From Lepagella muris (GTDB lineage: Bacteria > Bacteroidota > Bacteroidia > Bacteroidales > Muribaculaceae): a stretch of DNA of 64,000 nt. Position 1 is the stretch's first letter, and each line of letters opens with the position of its first letter. Of this stretch, positions 52,418 to 59,327 are shown piece after piece. Position numbers and translations under genes: made by a program. The stretch covers positions 62,001-126,000 of the forward strand of contig NZ_SRYB01000004.1 in assembly GCF_004793975.1 (NCBI RefSeq), written 5' to 3'. Under the pieces are notes generated by a model. It had not been told where the DNA came from and ran no database searches. It saw nothing but the letters and a program-made list of their open reading frames with translations.

Positions 52418-52702
52418 TTATCTGTGAATTATTGTGTTCAGCCTTTCGGCATTATTGATTGCCATCAGTTCAGCGCGTGAGTAATAGCGTTTGGCATTGA
52501 GTGCCGCCCCGTTGCGTTGGGGTGTTATCAATCCGCTTTCAACCCACCTCTTAACCCTAACCTCTTGGAATTGGCGATACGCCTCACGTTGAGAAATAAG
52601 GTCAGTAGCCGGGGCCGCGTCCTTTTGGTAGGTAGCGACACCGAGCGCGGCCATATCCGAGCATAGCGTCTTTAATTCGTACAACTCCATTGTTACGGTC
52701 AT
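52418..52702 (-). CDS. Small DNA-binding-like protein
   Basis: 94 residues from the ATG at 52702 (TGATG with the preceding gene; a GTG is one codon upstream). The segment REAYRQFQEVRVKRWVESGL and the C-terminal helix resemble a winged-helix/MerR-like unit. Possibly an early regulator. Confidence 0.55.
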   Translation of the reverse strand: MTVTMELYELKTLCSDMAALGVATYQKDAAPATDLISQREAYRQFQEVRVKRWVESGLITPQRNGAALNAKRYYSRAELMAINNAERLNTIIHR

Positions 52703-52920
52703 CACTTAGCCTCCTTATACGCTTTGATTTTGCGTGTTAGTAATTGCTTGAGGCTTTCGCCATCCTCATCATCAATAAAGAGCAAGTAGGCAAAGTAGAG
52801 CGAAGCAGCCACAAAGAGCCAGTGCGCCCAGTTGCCGGCGATTACACCCCATATAGCCCCACATAGACATAAAAGCCATACTGAGAGCCAACAAGTGTTG
52901 TAAATTTGTATTCCAGTCAT
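52702..52920 (-). CDS. Small two-span membrane protein
   Basis: 72 residues from the ATG at 52920 (a start at 52980 would overlap the Cro-like gene). Two hydrophobic stretches (about residues 11-29 and 32-49) separated by a short turn, then a basic tail. Possibly a superinfection-exclusion or membrane-regulatory protein; function unknown. Confidence 0.5.
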   Translation of the reverse strand: MTGIQIYNTCWLSVWLLCLCGAIWGVIAGNWAHWLFVAASLYFAYLLFIDDEDGESLKQLLTRKIKAYKEAK

Positions 52921-52936
52921 CGGTGTTGCAATTTGA

Positions 52937-53161
52937 TTAAGAGAATAATTCGTTTTCTGGTACGCCCAAATGCTTTGCAATAATGGATGTTTTCAAAGCA
53001 TCGGGCTTTTGTGTTCCGGCAATCCAGCAGCGTACCGTTACCTCATGCACCTTAACCAACTTGGCGATTTCTTTTACAAAAGCCGATTTGGGGGCTATCG
53101 GTGCTTTGCTTGGTAGCGCGTCATAGATTTGCCTAAACTTTGTTTTTTTCTTTTGTTCCAT
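52937..53161 (-). CDS. Cro-like helix-turn-helix regulator
   Basis: 74 residues from the ATG at 53161; an ATG at 53197 would add 12 residues but overlaps an operator-like dyad. FVKEIAKLVKVHEVTVRCWIAG is an HTH segment. First gene of the leftward early operon, transcribed from the promoter at 53239-53270. It is the expected Cro counterpart of the repressor at 53326. Confidence 0.65.
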   Translation of the reverse strand: MEQKKKTKFRQIYDALPSKAPIAPKSAFVKEIAKLVKVHEVTVRCWIAGTQKPDALKTSIIAKHLGVPENELFS

Positions 53162-53182
53162 TATAATTTTTATAGTGTTTAT

Positions 53183-53213
53183 GTGTTCCGCAAACATAAA
53201 TTTTGTATCTTTG
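53183..53213 (+). promoter_or_regulatory. Promoter region of the repressor operon with operator-like dyad
   Basis: Plus-strand -7 TATCTTTG at 53206-53213. GTGTTC-CGC-AAACAT at 53183-53197 lies 8 bases upstream and over the -33 position, as at 5300 and 39273. The -33 match to TTTG is poor (TGTG). Confidence 0.5.
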
Positions 53214-53238
53214 CGGCGTTATAAATCTTATTGTGTTG

Positions 53239-53270
53239 CAAAGGTAAACATATTTACCTAAACTACCAAA
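53239..53270 (-). promoter_or_regulatory. Early leftward promoter with GGTAAA dyad
   Basis: Minus-strand -33 TTTG (CAAA at 53267-53270), 20-base spacer, -7 TACCTTTG (53239-53246). The dyad GGTAAA-CATA-TTTACC at 53243-53258 overlaps the -7 box, and TTTAGGTAAA lies at 53287-53296. Repressor binding there would shut off the early operon. Confidence 0.75.
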
Positions 53271-53325
53271 AGATTTTAGGATTAAATTTAGGTAAATTTT
53301 TCTCAAAAATCATAACTACCTCATA

Positions 53326-53883
53326 ATGACAAAGATAGACCGATACAAAATTTTAGTCCGCTACCTCATTAGTATTGGGGTAGCTGCCAGCCAACAAGAG
53401 TTGGGCACAAAAGTTGGCTACAACAATGCCTCCGCGTTCTCACAAGTCATAAACGGAAAGGCCGTAGAGCCTAAAAACTTTATGAACAAACTAAAAGAAT
53501 TATCACCCAACCTAAACCTTGAATGGCTTGAAACAGGCGAGGGCAATATGCTTATTGAGGAAAATGTGAACTCGCAAGAGAATACACAAGAAAATGCGGG
53601 CAGCGGTCAGCAATTCAACGGCCCAATAACGGGGGATAACCCACAGTTTGCCGGAAACAATCTTACCAACAACCCGCCTTGCACCTTTGGAGTAGAGATA
53701 GACAAAATCGTTTCTGCAATGACTGCACAAGCAGACCTCACCAAAGAAGCCCACGAAATAACCCGTAGAGCGCAAGACCAAGTTGACCGCGCACAGGCGC
53801 AAGTGGATAAGGCGCAATCCCAGATTGACCGCCTCCTAACTATGCTTGAACTGAAATTTAATATAACACCAGCAACCGTATGA
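53326..53883 (+). CDS. CI-like repressor with C-terminal coiled coil
   Basis: 185 residues. An N-terminal HTH domain (ASQQELGTKVGYNNASAFSQ; LEWLETGEGNML) is followed by a Gln/Asn linker and a C-terminal coiled coil (about residues 125-178, with repeated QDQVDRAQAQVDKAQSQIDR). It has no S24 peptidase domain, so RecA-driven self-cleavage is not expected. It is divergent from the Cro-like gene and probably binds the GGTAAA dyads. Confidence 0.8.
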   Translation: MTKIDRYKILVRYLISIGVAASQQELGTKVGYNNASAFSQVINGKAVEPKNFMNKLKELSPNLNLEWLETGEGNMLIEENVNSQENTQENAGSGQQFNGPITGDNPQFAGNNLTNNPPCTFGVEIDKIVSAMTAQADLTKEAHEITRRAQDQVDRAQAQVDKAQSQIDRLLTMLELKFNITPATV

Positions 53884-54080
53884 ATACCTACTATCGTATG
53901 GTGATAGAGCTTATGAAAGAAAGCCTCACCAGTGTAAACCGGGTAAATTCCGATGAGAGCCTCCGAGTGCTGACCGAGATAGAGAAAGCAATCACAACTG
54001 CAAAAATCACCGGCCAGCCCCTTGATGAGCTTTACCAGCTCAAAGCCGATGTTGAACTTGTTAGAGCGTTGAACGAATGA
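53880..54080 (+). CDS. Hypothetical small helical protein
   Basis: 66 residues, two long helices, acidic. ATGA overlap with repressor and next gene. Possibly a repressor partner. No family recognised. Confidence 0.5.
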   Translation: MNTYYRMVIELMKESLTSVNRVNSDESLRVLTEIEKAITTAKITGQPLDELYQLKADVELVRALNE

Positions 54081-54577
54081 GAAAGATTTTTACAATCCTA
54101 ATCTTGATAGTAGGATTGTGCGCTCATGCGCAAGAAAAGATAAATGGCTGCTACCTGCGAATGGTTGAGCCAGAGGTAAGTGATACGCTTGAGGCTACCA
54201 ATGGAGTTGTCAAAGTATATATTGATTTCGATAGTGGGGCGTACTTTGCAAATCTCGCTATTGAAAACCTCACGGATGATGTGATTGAAATTGATTGGGA
54301 TAAATTTCTTATGCTCGGCGATAAATCAAGTAAAGAGATTATTTTTGATGATACCGTAATGGCATTAGCTAATAATCCCAAAGGCACAACGTCGATTGCT
54401 CCCCATACCAAACTCCGTAAGGCTATTGCGCCAAAGGACAATGTGGAATATGGCACAAAGCTATTTCAAAAGAAATACGCCAAACTGCGCCCGGAAAAGG
54501 TCGGTTTCCTCATACCAGTTGTGAGGAATGGCGAAACAACATTTTTTCAGTGCGTAGTTGAAGCCTATGTAAAATGA
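54077..54577 (+). CDS. Secreted protein of the lysogeny operon
   Basis: 166 residues with a signal peptide (KIFTILILIVGLCAHA, cleavage likely A-H-A|Q). The mature protein is beta-rich with no lipobox. It is co-transcribed with the repressor, so it should be made in the lysogen and exported to the periplasm. Candidate for lysogenic conversion or superinfection exclusion (inference). No family recognised. Confidence 0.65.
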   Translation: MRKIFTILILIVGLCAHAQEKINGCYLRMVEPEVSDTLEATNGVVKVYIDFDSGAYFANLAIENLTDDVIEIDWDKFLMLGDKSSKEIIFDDTVMALANNPKGTTSIAPHTKLRKAIAPKDNVEYGTKLFQKKYAKLRPEKVGFLIPVVRNGETTFFQCVVEAYVK

Positions 54578-54828
54578 ACACCTCAGTAAGCAAGCAAATC
54601 ATGGAACGCTTTTATTGCGCCCTTGACGCGATAATTGCGATGAAACGAATAAGGGGTGTCAACACCTATTGCCGCCTCTACGATATTGACCGGCGCAACC
54701 TCATAGCCAATCGGAAAGACTTAGAGCGTGGTTGGTTTCAAGTATCATGGCTCCAGCCTATGGTTAAAGAGTATGGCGTTAGTGCCAAATGGCTCTTGCT
54801 TGGAGCCGGAAAGATGTTTGAGGACTAA
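54574..54828 (+). CDS. Small helix-turn-helix-like regulator
   Basis: 84 residues. The C-terminal part YGVSAKWLLLGAGKMFED resembles the post-HTH segment of the CI-like protein (WLETGEGNM) and other phage XRE regulators. The middle (RLYDIDRRNLIANRKDLERG) suits a DNA-binding helix pair. It ends the repressor operon. Confidence 0.6.
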   Translation: MNTSVSKQIMERFYCALDAIIAMKRIRGVNTYCRLYDIDRRNLIANRKDLERGWFQVSWLQPMVKEYGVSAKWLLLGAGKMFED

Positions 54829-54836
54829 AACGAATG

Positions 54837-54880
54837 GAGCGGTGCTTTCGGGTGTCGCTCCACTTGTTTTGTTCTTTCCC
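54837..54880 (+). terminator. Terminator of the lysogeny operon
   Basis: GGAGCG...CGCTCC arms at about 54837-54862 with a short loop, followed by T-rich CTTGTTTTGTTCTTTC, eight bases after the last stop codon. Confidence 0.65.
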
Positions 54881-54943
54881 CCATACCCCCTATTTCTAAA
54901 ACATATACTACTTTCTTATACTCTCTATATATAGTGTGTTTTA

Positions 54944-54981
54944 ACGCGCCTGCGCGCATTATGCGCGTGCGCGTGAGGCTA
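54944..54981. other. GC-rich nested dyad
   Basis: GCCTGCGCGCATTATGCGCGTGCGCGTGAGGC contains the near-palindrome CGCGCAT-T-ATGCGCG. It separates the terminator from the palindromic box array. Possibly a strong hairpin. The 54829-55348 stretch otherwise contains only the terminator and box array. Confidence 0.45.
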
Positions 54982-54983
54982 AA

Positions 54984-55347
54984 TTTTGCTTAGGCAAAAC
55001 GGTCTTAATAAGGCGTTGCGCCACAGCGATTTACAAATTTTGCTTAGGCAAAATATTGATTTTGTTATTTTGCTTAGGCAAAAGTTGGCAATAATCTATA
55101 AACCAGTATTTTACAAATTTTGCCTAAGCAAAAATTTGGTGTGTGGAACATTTTGCCTAAGCAAAATAATTTTATAACATTCATATTTACAACGTAATAC
55201 AAATTTTGCCTAAGCAAAATAAGTGTGTTTGAGAGGGTGTTTTGGGGCGATTTTGAGGGGCAAAAATCCGTGGAACATTTTGCCTAAGCAAAACGGTCTT
55301 AATAAGGCGTTGCGCCACAGCGATTTACAAATTTTGCTTAGGCAAAA
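54984..55347. repeat. Array of eight 16-bp palindromic boxes with a 60-bp direct repeat
   Basis: TTTTGC-TTAG-GCAAAA occurs at 54984, 55038, 55068 and 55332. The inverted-core form TTTTGC-CTAA-GCAAAA occurs at 55118, 55151, 55204 and 55278. A 60-bp exact direct repeat is at 54994-55053 and 55288-55347. The last box ends two bases from the integrase stop. Candidate arm-type integrase sites, an iteron origin, or RNA hairpins (inference). No ORF in the array is credible. Confidence 0.85.
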
Positions 55348-55348
55348 C

Positions 55349-56626
55349 CTATTTTTTAGGCTCATCAACACTTGGTAAATTCAGTTGGAGTAAATCAAGC
55401 ACGGCACGATTGGCTTTATCTATGCGCTCCCAATTCTTACGAATGTAAATATCCGTCACTCGCATTGTTTCATCCACATGGTTCAACGCCTCATGAACAG
55501 TGTATTTGTCAACGCCAGCGTCATTGTTGGCAATGGTAGCCCACGAATGGCGGGCAGCGTAAAACTCCAAATCATCAACGCCAATAATATCTCCCAACTT
55601 TTTAAGCCCCTTGTTGAGAGCCGCGCAAAACGTATCCATTGAGGAATAGAGTTTGTAGAACTTGAAAACTCTTTGCCCGGACGGGTCACGGTACTTTTCA
55701 AATAGAGCCATTACCTCCGGTTCCAGTTTTATTGAGATTTCCGCATTGTCGGCGCGGCGGTTTCGTGTCTTGGCACGTTGGTAGGTAATGCGGCCACCCT
55801 TGCAATCCGTAGCGGTGTATAAGTCCACAGCGTTCATGCCGACCAGCATAAAACTCAACAGGAATACATCTTTGGCAAAGTTGAAGCGGTTCACGCCCGG
55901 TTGCAGAATGGTTGTATAAGGTATCTCGGAGAATTTGTGTAGTTGCTCAACCGTCAACGCTCGTTTCCTTGAAAGCGATGGCTTGGGTATCTCTACTTTG
56001 TTGAATGGTGAAAAGGGTATGCGGATAATGCCGGCCTCCTCATCGTTAAACTCTTTTTTGGCTCGGTTATACATAGCTCGGAGTTGAGCGAGATACAGGC
56101 TTTGGGCGCGGTCTCCTTTTTTGCAGTTTTTCCGTGGGGGCTGGGCTGCTATCCATGCTATCCAGTCAGTAAGGAATTGCACAGTGATTTCTTTTATGCT
56201 CACACTCTCACGTCCGACAAAACGGCAAAGGCTGTTAATCGCAACCTCATACGCCCTTGCGGTGCCACCACGCCCTGCCTTGTCAAGTTTGGTAACGAAC
56301 TTGCGCGTATAGTCCACTATATCCAAATCAAAGGGTTTATCTGTTTCTTTCCGGGTGATAAGCTCCACCACTTGCTCAACGCTCATGTCATCAAGCCCCT
56401 CACCAACACTATTGCAGATTGAGCGATACTTGCGCAACAAATCCTCAACCATATCAATGTACCGTTGATTTTTCAGCTTGAGGGCGCGTGTCATGTCCTC
56501 TTTACCTACATACCACGGAGTAGCGAGATACTTTTTGCGCTGCTTGTGGGTAACTCGGATTTTGATGTTATATGTGCCATCTGCCCGCTTTTGGTGAGCA
56601 TATATTTCTGCTTTGAAGGTAGCCAT
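55349..56626 (-). CDS. int: Tyrosine-type prophage integrase
   Basis: 425 residues with the Bacteroidota integrase layout: an N-terminal arm-binding domain, a core-binding SAM-like domain (about 100-200) and a catalytic domain (210-410). Catalytic residues seen: AARHSWAT (HxxR-type), ALNHVDET (His near 387) and DIYI (Tyr near 399). It is adjacent to tRNA-Arg, the likely attachment gene. A -7 box is at 56664-56671. Confidence 0.92.
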   Translation of the reverse strand: MATFKAEIYAHQKRADGTYNIKIRVTHKQRKKYLATPWYVGKEDMTRALKLKNQRYIDMVEDLLRKYRSICNSVGEGLDDMSVEQVVELITRKETDKPFDLDIVDYTRKFVTKLDKAGRGGTARAYEVAINSLCRFVGRESVSIKEITVQFLTDWIAWIAAQPPRKNCKKGDRAQSLYLAQLRAMYNRAKKEFNDEEAGIIRIPFSPFNKVEIPKPSLSRKRALTVEQLHKFSEIPYTTILQPGVNRFNFAKDVFLLSFMLVGMNAVDLYTATDCKGGRITYQRAKTRNRRADNAEISIKLEPEVMALFEKYRDPSGQRVFKFYKLYSSMDTFCAALNKGLKKLGDIIGVDDLEFYAARHSWATIANNDAGVDKYTVHEALNHVDETMRVTDIYIRKNWERIDKANRAVLDLLQLNLPSVDEPKK

Positions 56627-56663
56627 TTCTTTTCTTGTAGAACTATTGTAGAACTTTTCAACG

Positions 56664-56671
56664 CAAATTTA
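56664..56671 (-). promoter_or_regulatory. -7 box upstream of integrase
   Basis: Minus-strand TAAATTTG, about 38 bases before the integrase ATG. No TTTG at -33, so it may be weak or need a helper. Confidence 0.4.
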
Positions 56672-56690
56672 GTCAAAAAGTGCGGAAAGT

Positions 56691-56719
56691 AAAAAGCCCC
56701 ACCCTAAAAAGGTGAGGCT
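56691..56719 (-). terminator. Terminator after tRNA-Arg
   Basis: AGCC-C-CACC paired with GGTG-A-GGCT (56695-56719) and a T-rich run on the minus strand directly after the tRNA 3' end. Confidence 0.6.
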
Positions 56720-56725
56720 TCGTTG

Positions 56726-56797
56726 TAGTCCTGCGGGGAATCGAACCCCGATTTAAGGTTTAGGAAACCCTCGTTCTATCCGTTGAACTACAAGACT
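56726..56797 (-). tRNA. tRNA-Arg (anticodon CCT)
   Basis: 72 bases fold as a cloverleaf on the minus strand: acceptor AGTCTTG/CAGGACT, D-arm with GTTC/GAAC, anticodon stem AGGGT/ACCTT with loop TTCCTAA (anticodon CCT, reading AGG), and T-arm TCGGGG-TTCGATT-CCCCG. CCA is not encoded. The 3' end faces the integrase, so this is the probable attB gene. The other attachment copy should lie outside the window to the left. Confidence 0.93.
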
Positions 56798-56828
56798 TTA
56801 TAGTATTATGTCGTTTGTTGTGCCGGTT

Positions 56829-56849
56829 ATCATTAACTGGGTTAATGAT
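56829..56849. other. 9-bp inverted repeat between tRNA and tRNA fragment
   Basis: ATCATTAAC-TGG-GTTAATGAT, a perfect 9-bp dyad with a 3-base loop. Position between two tRNA-Arg segments suggests a recombination scar or regulatory hairpin. Confidence 0.5.
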
Positions 56850-56885
56850 TTAGAGTGCCATTTTTAGCTCTTAGAGAGAATAGAT

Positions 56886-56927
56886 GTTTAGGAAACTTCT
56901 ATTCTATCCGTTGAACTACAGAGGCAG
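56886..56927 (-). pseudogene. 5' fragment of a tRNA-Arg
   Basis: The 19-base stretch at 56902-56920 and the 10-base stretch at 56886-56895 are identical to the tRNA-Arg 5' half and anticodon loop at a constant offset of 128 bases. Beyond the loop the similarity ends and no T-arm follows. Possible remnant of an earlier integration event at this site. Confidence 0.6.
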
Positions 56928-57083
56928 ACACCTTACGGCGGCAGCCCGACCATTGGTGGCGGAGTGCCGGATGCCGATAATGTTGCGCAAAATTAGTGAA
57001 AAATTTGATTTTGTGCAAAATTCCTTTGCCAAAACGTGTTTTTTGGCTGTTATTTAAAAAATTTTTACCTTTCTCCCCTCCTT

Positions 57084-57974
57084 TTACCTTAAATTCAGGA
57101 CTGTCCCGGGGGTGTCGGAGGCTTTATGATTGAGATTTTTGATGACCTTCACTTTCATCCCGTAGCGTTGCGCTATGGAATGGATGCACTCGTCCTCACC
57201 GATGGTGACTGTTGTCACTCCATCCGGAGCTGTCTCAAGTTTCTCCTCAAGATATACCTCCTCCCACGCTTTTATCTCATGGTCTTTATGTGCATCATTA
57301 TATTTCATGAGTTTCTTCTCCTTTAGGTTGAATTCCTTCGCGATCGAGGCGTAGGTGTCGCCCGGTGTCGCCACCACGTAATGCAGTCCGCGAGTGCGGC
57401 GCACGGGATGGGTGTTGACCAGCATGTCGCGTATGAAGGCTACGGTCTCCTCTTGCGAGCGTCCCTCCTGCGTGTCATATATATATAGGGAGTATCGTTC
57501 TATTATGGTGATGAGGCGAGCGGCATAGTTAGGGTCGGTGGCATATCCGCACTCACGCAGTCCGCGTGCCCAGCCGGAATAGTCGGTGATGTCGAGGTCA
57601 AAGAGTTTCTGATAGCGAGTGCGGCGCAGAAAACGGGAATGATCGAGGAAACTCTCTTCCGGTGTGTTGTAGGATCGGAAACACTCGTTGGGAGAGTCGT
57701 CGCTTCGTTTCATTGATTTCCCCTTCCATTCCTTGTGACATTTTATGCCGAAGTGGTTGTTACCTTTGGTGGCGAGGGTGCTCTTCCCCGCCGCGCTTTC
57801 AAGGAGTCCTTGCGCCAGAGTTATGGAGGCGGGTATGCCGAATTCCTCCTGATGTTCCACCGCAAGGTGGCAGAACCTATCGATATACACTTCATAATTA
57901 TTGGTTGCGACAACCGTTAGGGAGGATGTCGCCAAGGAGAGCAGGAGAAGTAGGGATAATAAACGTGGAACCAT
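57084..57974 (-). CDS. LysM-containing glucosaminidase (peptidoglycan hydrolase)
   Basis: 296 residues from the ATG at 57974; an upstream ATG lies before the promoter -7 box. Signal peptide LLSLLLLLSLATSSL. A GH73/FlgJ-like domain (PASITLAQGLLESAAGKSTLA; NNHFGIKC) carries the probable catalytic Glu. C-terminal LysM-like repeats follow (VVATPGDTYASIAKEFNL; TIGEDECIHSIAQRYGM). Chromosomal cell-wall enzyme. Confidence 0.85.
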   Translation of the reverse strand: MVPRLLSLLLLLSLATSSLTVVATNNYEVYIDRFCHLAVEHQEEFGIPASITLAQGLLESAAGKSTLATKGNNHFGIKCHKEWKGKSMKRSDDSPNECFRSYNTPEESFLDHSRFLRRTRYQKLFDLDITDYSGWARGLRECGYATDPNYAARLITIIERYSLYIYDTQEGRSQEETVAFIRDMLVNTHPVRRTRGLHYVVATPGDTYASIAKEFNLKEKKLMKYNDAHKDHEIKAWEEVYLEEKLETAPDGVTTVTIGEDECIHSIAQRYGMKVKVIKNLNHKASDTPGTVLNLR

Positions 57975-57993
57975 TGTCGTTAAAATGAGAGTA

Positions 57994-58026
57994 CAAAGAT
58001 ACACAAATTGCCGGTATCTTCACAAA
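57994..58026 (-). promoter_or_regulatory. Promoter of the glucosaminidase gene
   Basis: Minus-strand TATCTTTG at 57994-58001 and TTTG (CAAA at 58023-58026) with a 21-base spacer. Confidence 0.65.
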
Positions 58027-58119
58027 TTTTGATATAAACTAATACTAATACAGAAGTGTTCCCTCAATGAAGCCTATGTGGGTTTCCATCTGTGAACGCA
58101 ATTTAAAACATACGGAACC

Positions 58120-58617
58120 ATGAAAGAGTTTACAATCACCACCCTCGTTAAGGAATGTGGCATCGAGGAGCTTGATGCGTCAGACCGCCGACTTGTGGAT
58201 TCAGCCCGAGAGGCGACACGCAGTTCATACTCCCCATACTCGAAGTTTCATGTCGGAGCGGCATTGCAGCTTGCCGACGGCTCGATAGTGTGCGGCTCCA
58301 ACCAGGAGAATGCCGCCTATCCGTCGGGGATGTGTGCGGAGCGTACCGCCCTTTACTATGCCTCCGCCACCCATCCCGGCGTGGCGATAAGGAAGATTGC
58401 CATAGCAGCCTGGAGCAAGGATGGTAAGGAGCCGGATATGCCGTGGGAGGAATATTTCCAGCAGATGCCGATAAGTCCGTGTGGAGCATGCCGTCAGGCA
58501 TTGCTGGAATATGAGGTGCTTTACGGAAAGATAGAGGTGCTACTCTACGGCAAGGAGAAGACCTATATCTTCCCCTCCATCGGGTCGCTGCTGCCGTTCT
58601 CGTTTACCTCTTTCTGA
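58120..58617 (+). CDS. cdd: Cytidine deaminase
   Basis: 165 residues. SSYSPYSKFHVGAALQL near residue 36, the CAE zinc motif in SGMCAERTAL near 71, and PCGACRQAL near 115 (PCxxC). It deaminates cytidine and deoxycytidine for pyrimidine salvage. Soluble, complete. Downstream bases 58620-58670 hold degenerate ATCATGATGT-type repeats. Confidence 0.9.
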   Translation: MKEFTITTLVKECGIEELDASDRRLVDSAREATRSSYSPYSKFHVGAALQLADGSIVCGSNQENAAYPSGMCAERTALYYASATHPGVAIRKIAIAAWSKDGKEPDMPWEEYFQQMPISPCGACRQALLEYEVLYGKIEVLLYGKEKTYIFPSIGSLLPFSFTSF

Positions 58618-58738
58618 TGGAGCATGATGTGTCATGTTGTATCATGTTAGATCATGATGTATCATAAAGAGTGCTGAACTATTCTTCGGTTTTTGTGGTT
58701 GTTTTGATAGAAAGCTAATTATCAAAATATCGAAGGTT

Positions 58739-59206
58739 ATGAAAAAGAGATCACTTTTAATGGGTATGGTGTTGGCAGTGTGCGGATTGGTTTCGCTGAC
58801 CGGCTGCGTCGAAGGTGACGATTGGCCCTACTCTCCCCCTCCGGGTTGGGGATCTGACTATTTCTATGATTCACGTCTTGACGGTGTGTGGATGCTCACG
58901 CAGGCTAATTCCACTCCTGTAGACCGCTATGATACTAACTATCTCGATTTCTACGGACGTGGTCACGGATGGTATTATTATTATGATAACGGACGCCCTG
59001 AATCGGAAGAGCTCGCCTATTTCTGCCAGCGATCATATTCCGCAACTACAAATTATCAGATTAATCTTCAGTATGAATCAGGGTCGGCATCTACTATGGC
59101 ATACTGGTTTTCGGATGGCGACACGAGCCTTTGGCTTCAATGGAAAACCAACAGTGGGCGTATCGTGACCTATCTCTATACGCGTGTCGGCGCTACTCCT
59201 TGGTGA
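58739..59206 (+). CDS. Lipoprotein of unknown function
   Basis: 155 residues. Signal peptide with lipobox LTGC at residues 21-24. The mature protein is rich in Tyr and Trp (HGWYYYYDNG; GDTSLWLQWKT) and forms a small beta fold with one long repeat of strands. Not linked to neighbours. No family recognised. Confidence 0.7.
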   Translation: MKKRSLLMGMVLAVCGLVSLTGCVEGDDWPYSPPPGWGSDYFYDSRLDGVWMLTQANSTPVDRYDTNYLDFYGRGHGWYYYYDNGRPESEELAYFCQRSYSATTNYQINLQYESGSASTMAYWFSDGDTSLWLQWKTNSGRIVTYLYTRVGATPW

Positions 59207-59291
59207 CAACCGAGGCTGTATTTAGGTGATTGACGGTGTTGTCGTGAGGTGATAAGAGCGAGTGTAGTGATGTCATGTCGCGGAAATTTAT

Positions 59292-59299
59292 TAATTTTG
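59292..59299 (+). promoter_or_regulatory. -7 box upstream of ychF
   Basis: TAATTTTG, about 30 bases before the ychF ATG. No clear TTTG at -33. Confidence 0.4.
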
Positions 59300-59327
59300 C
59301 AACAAATTAATAAATAGCAAAACAGCA

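Noticed and set aside
54986..55177. 63-residue open frame in the palindromic array with repeated LLRQ
   Set aside because: It is made by the repeated boxes. No start signal or conserved composition supports a protein.
54984..55347. CRISPR array
   Set aside because: The boxes are short palindromes in two core orientations with irregular spacing, and two of the spacers repeat each other. No cas genes are in the window.
56886..56927. Second functional tRNA gene
   Set aside because: Only the 5' half matches; there is no T-arm or paired acceptor stem.
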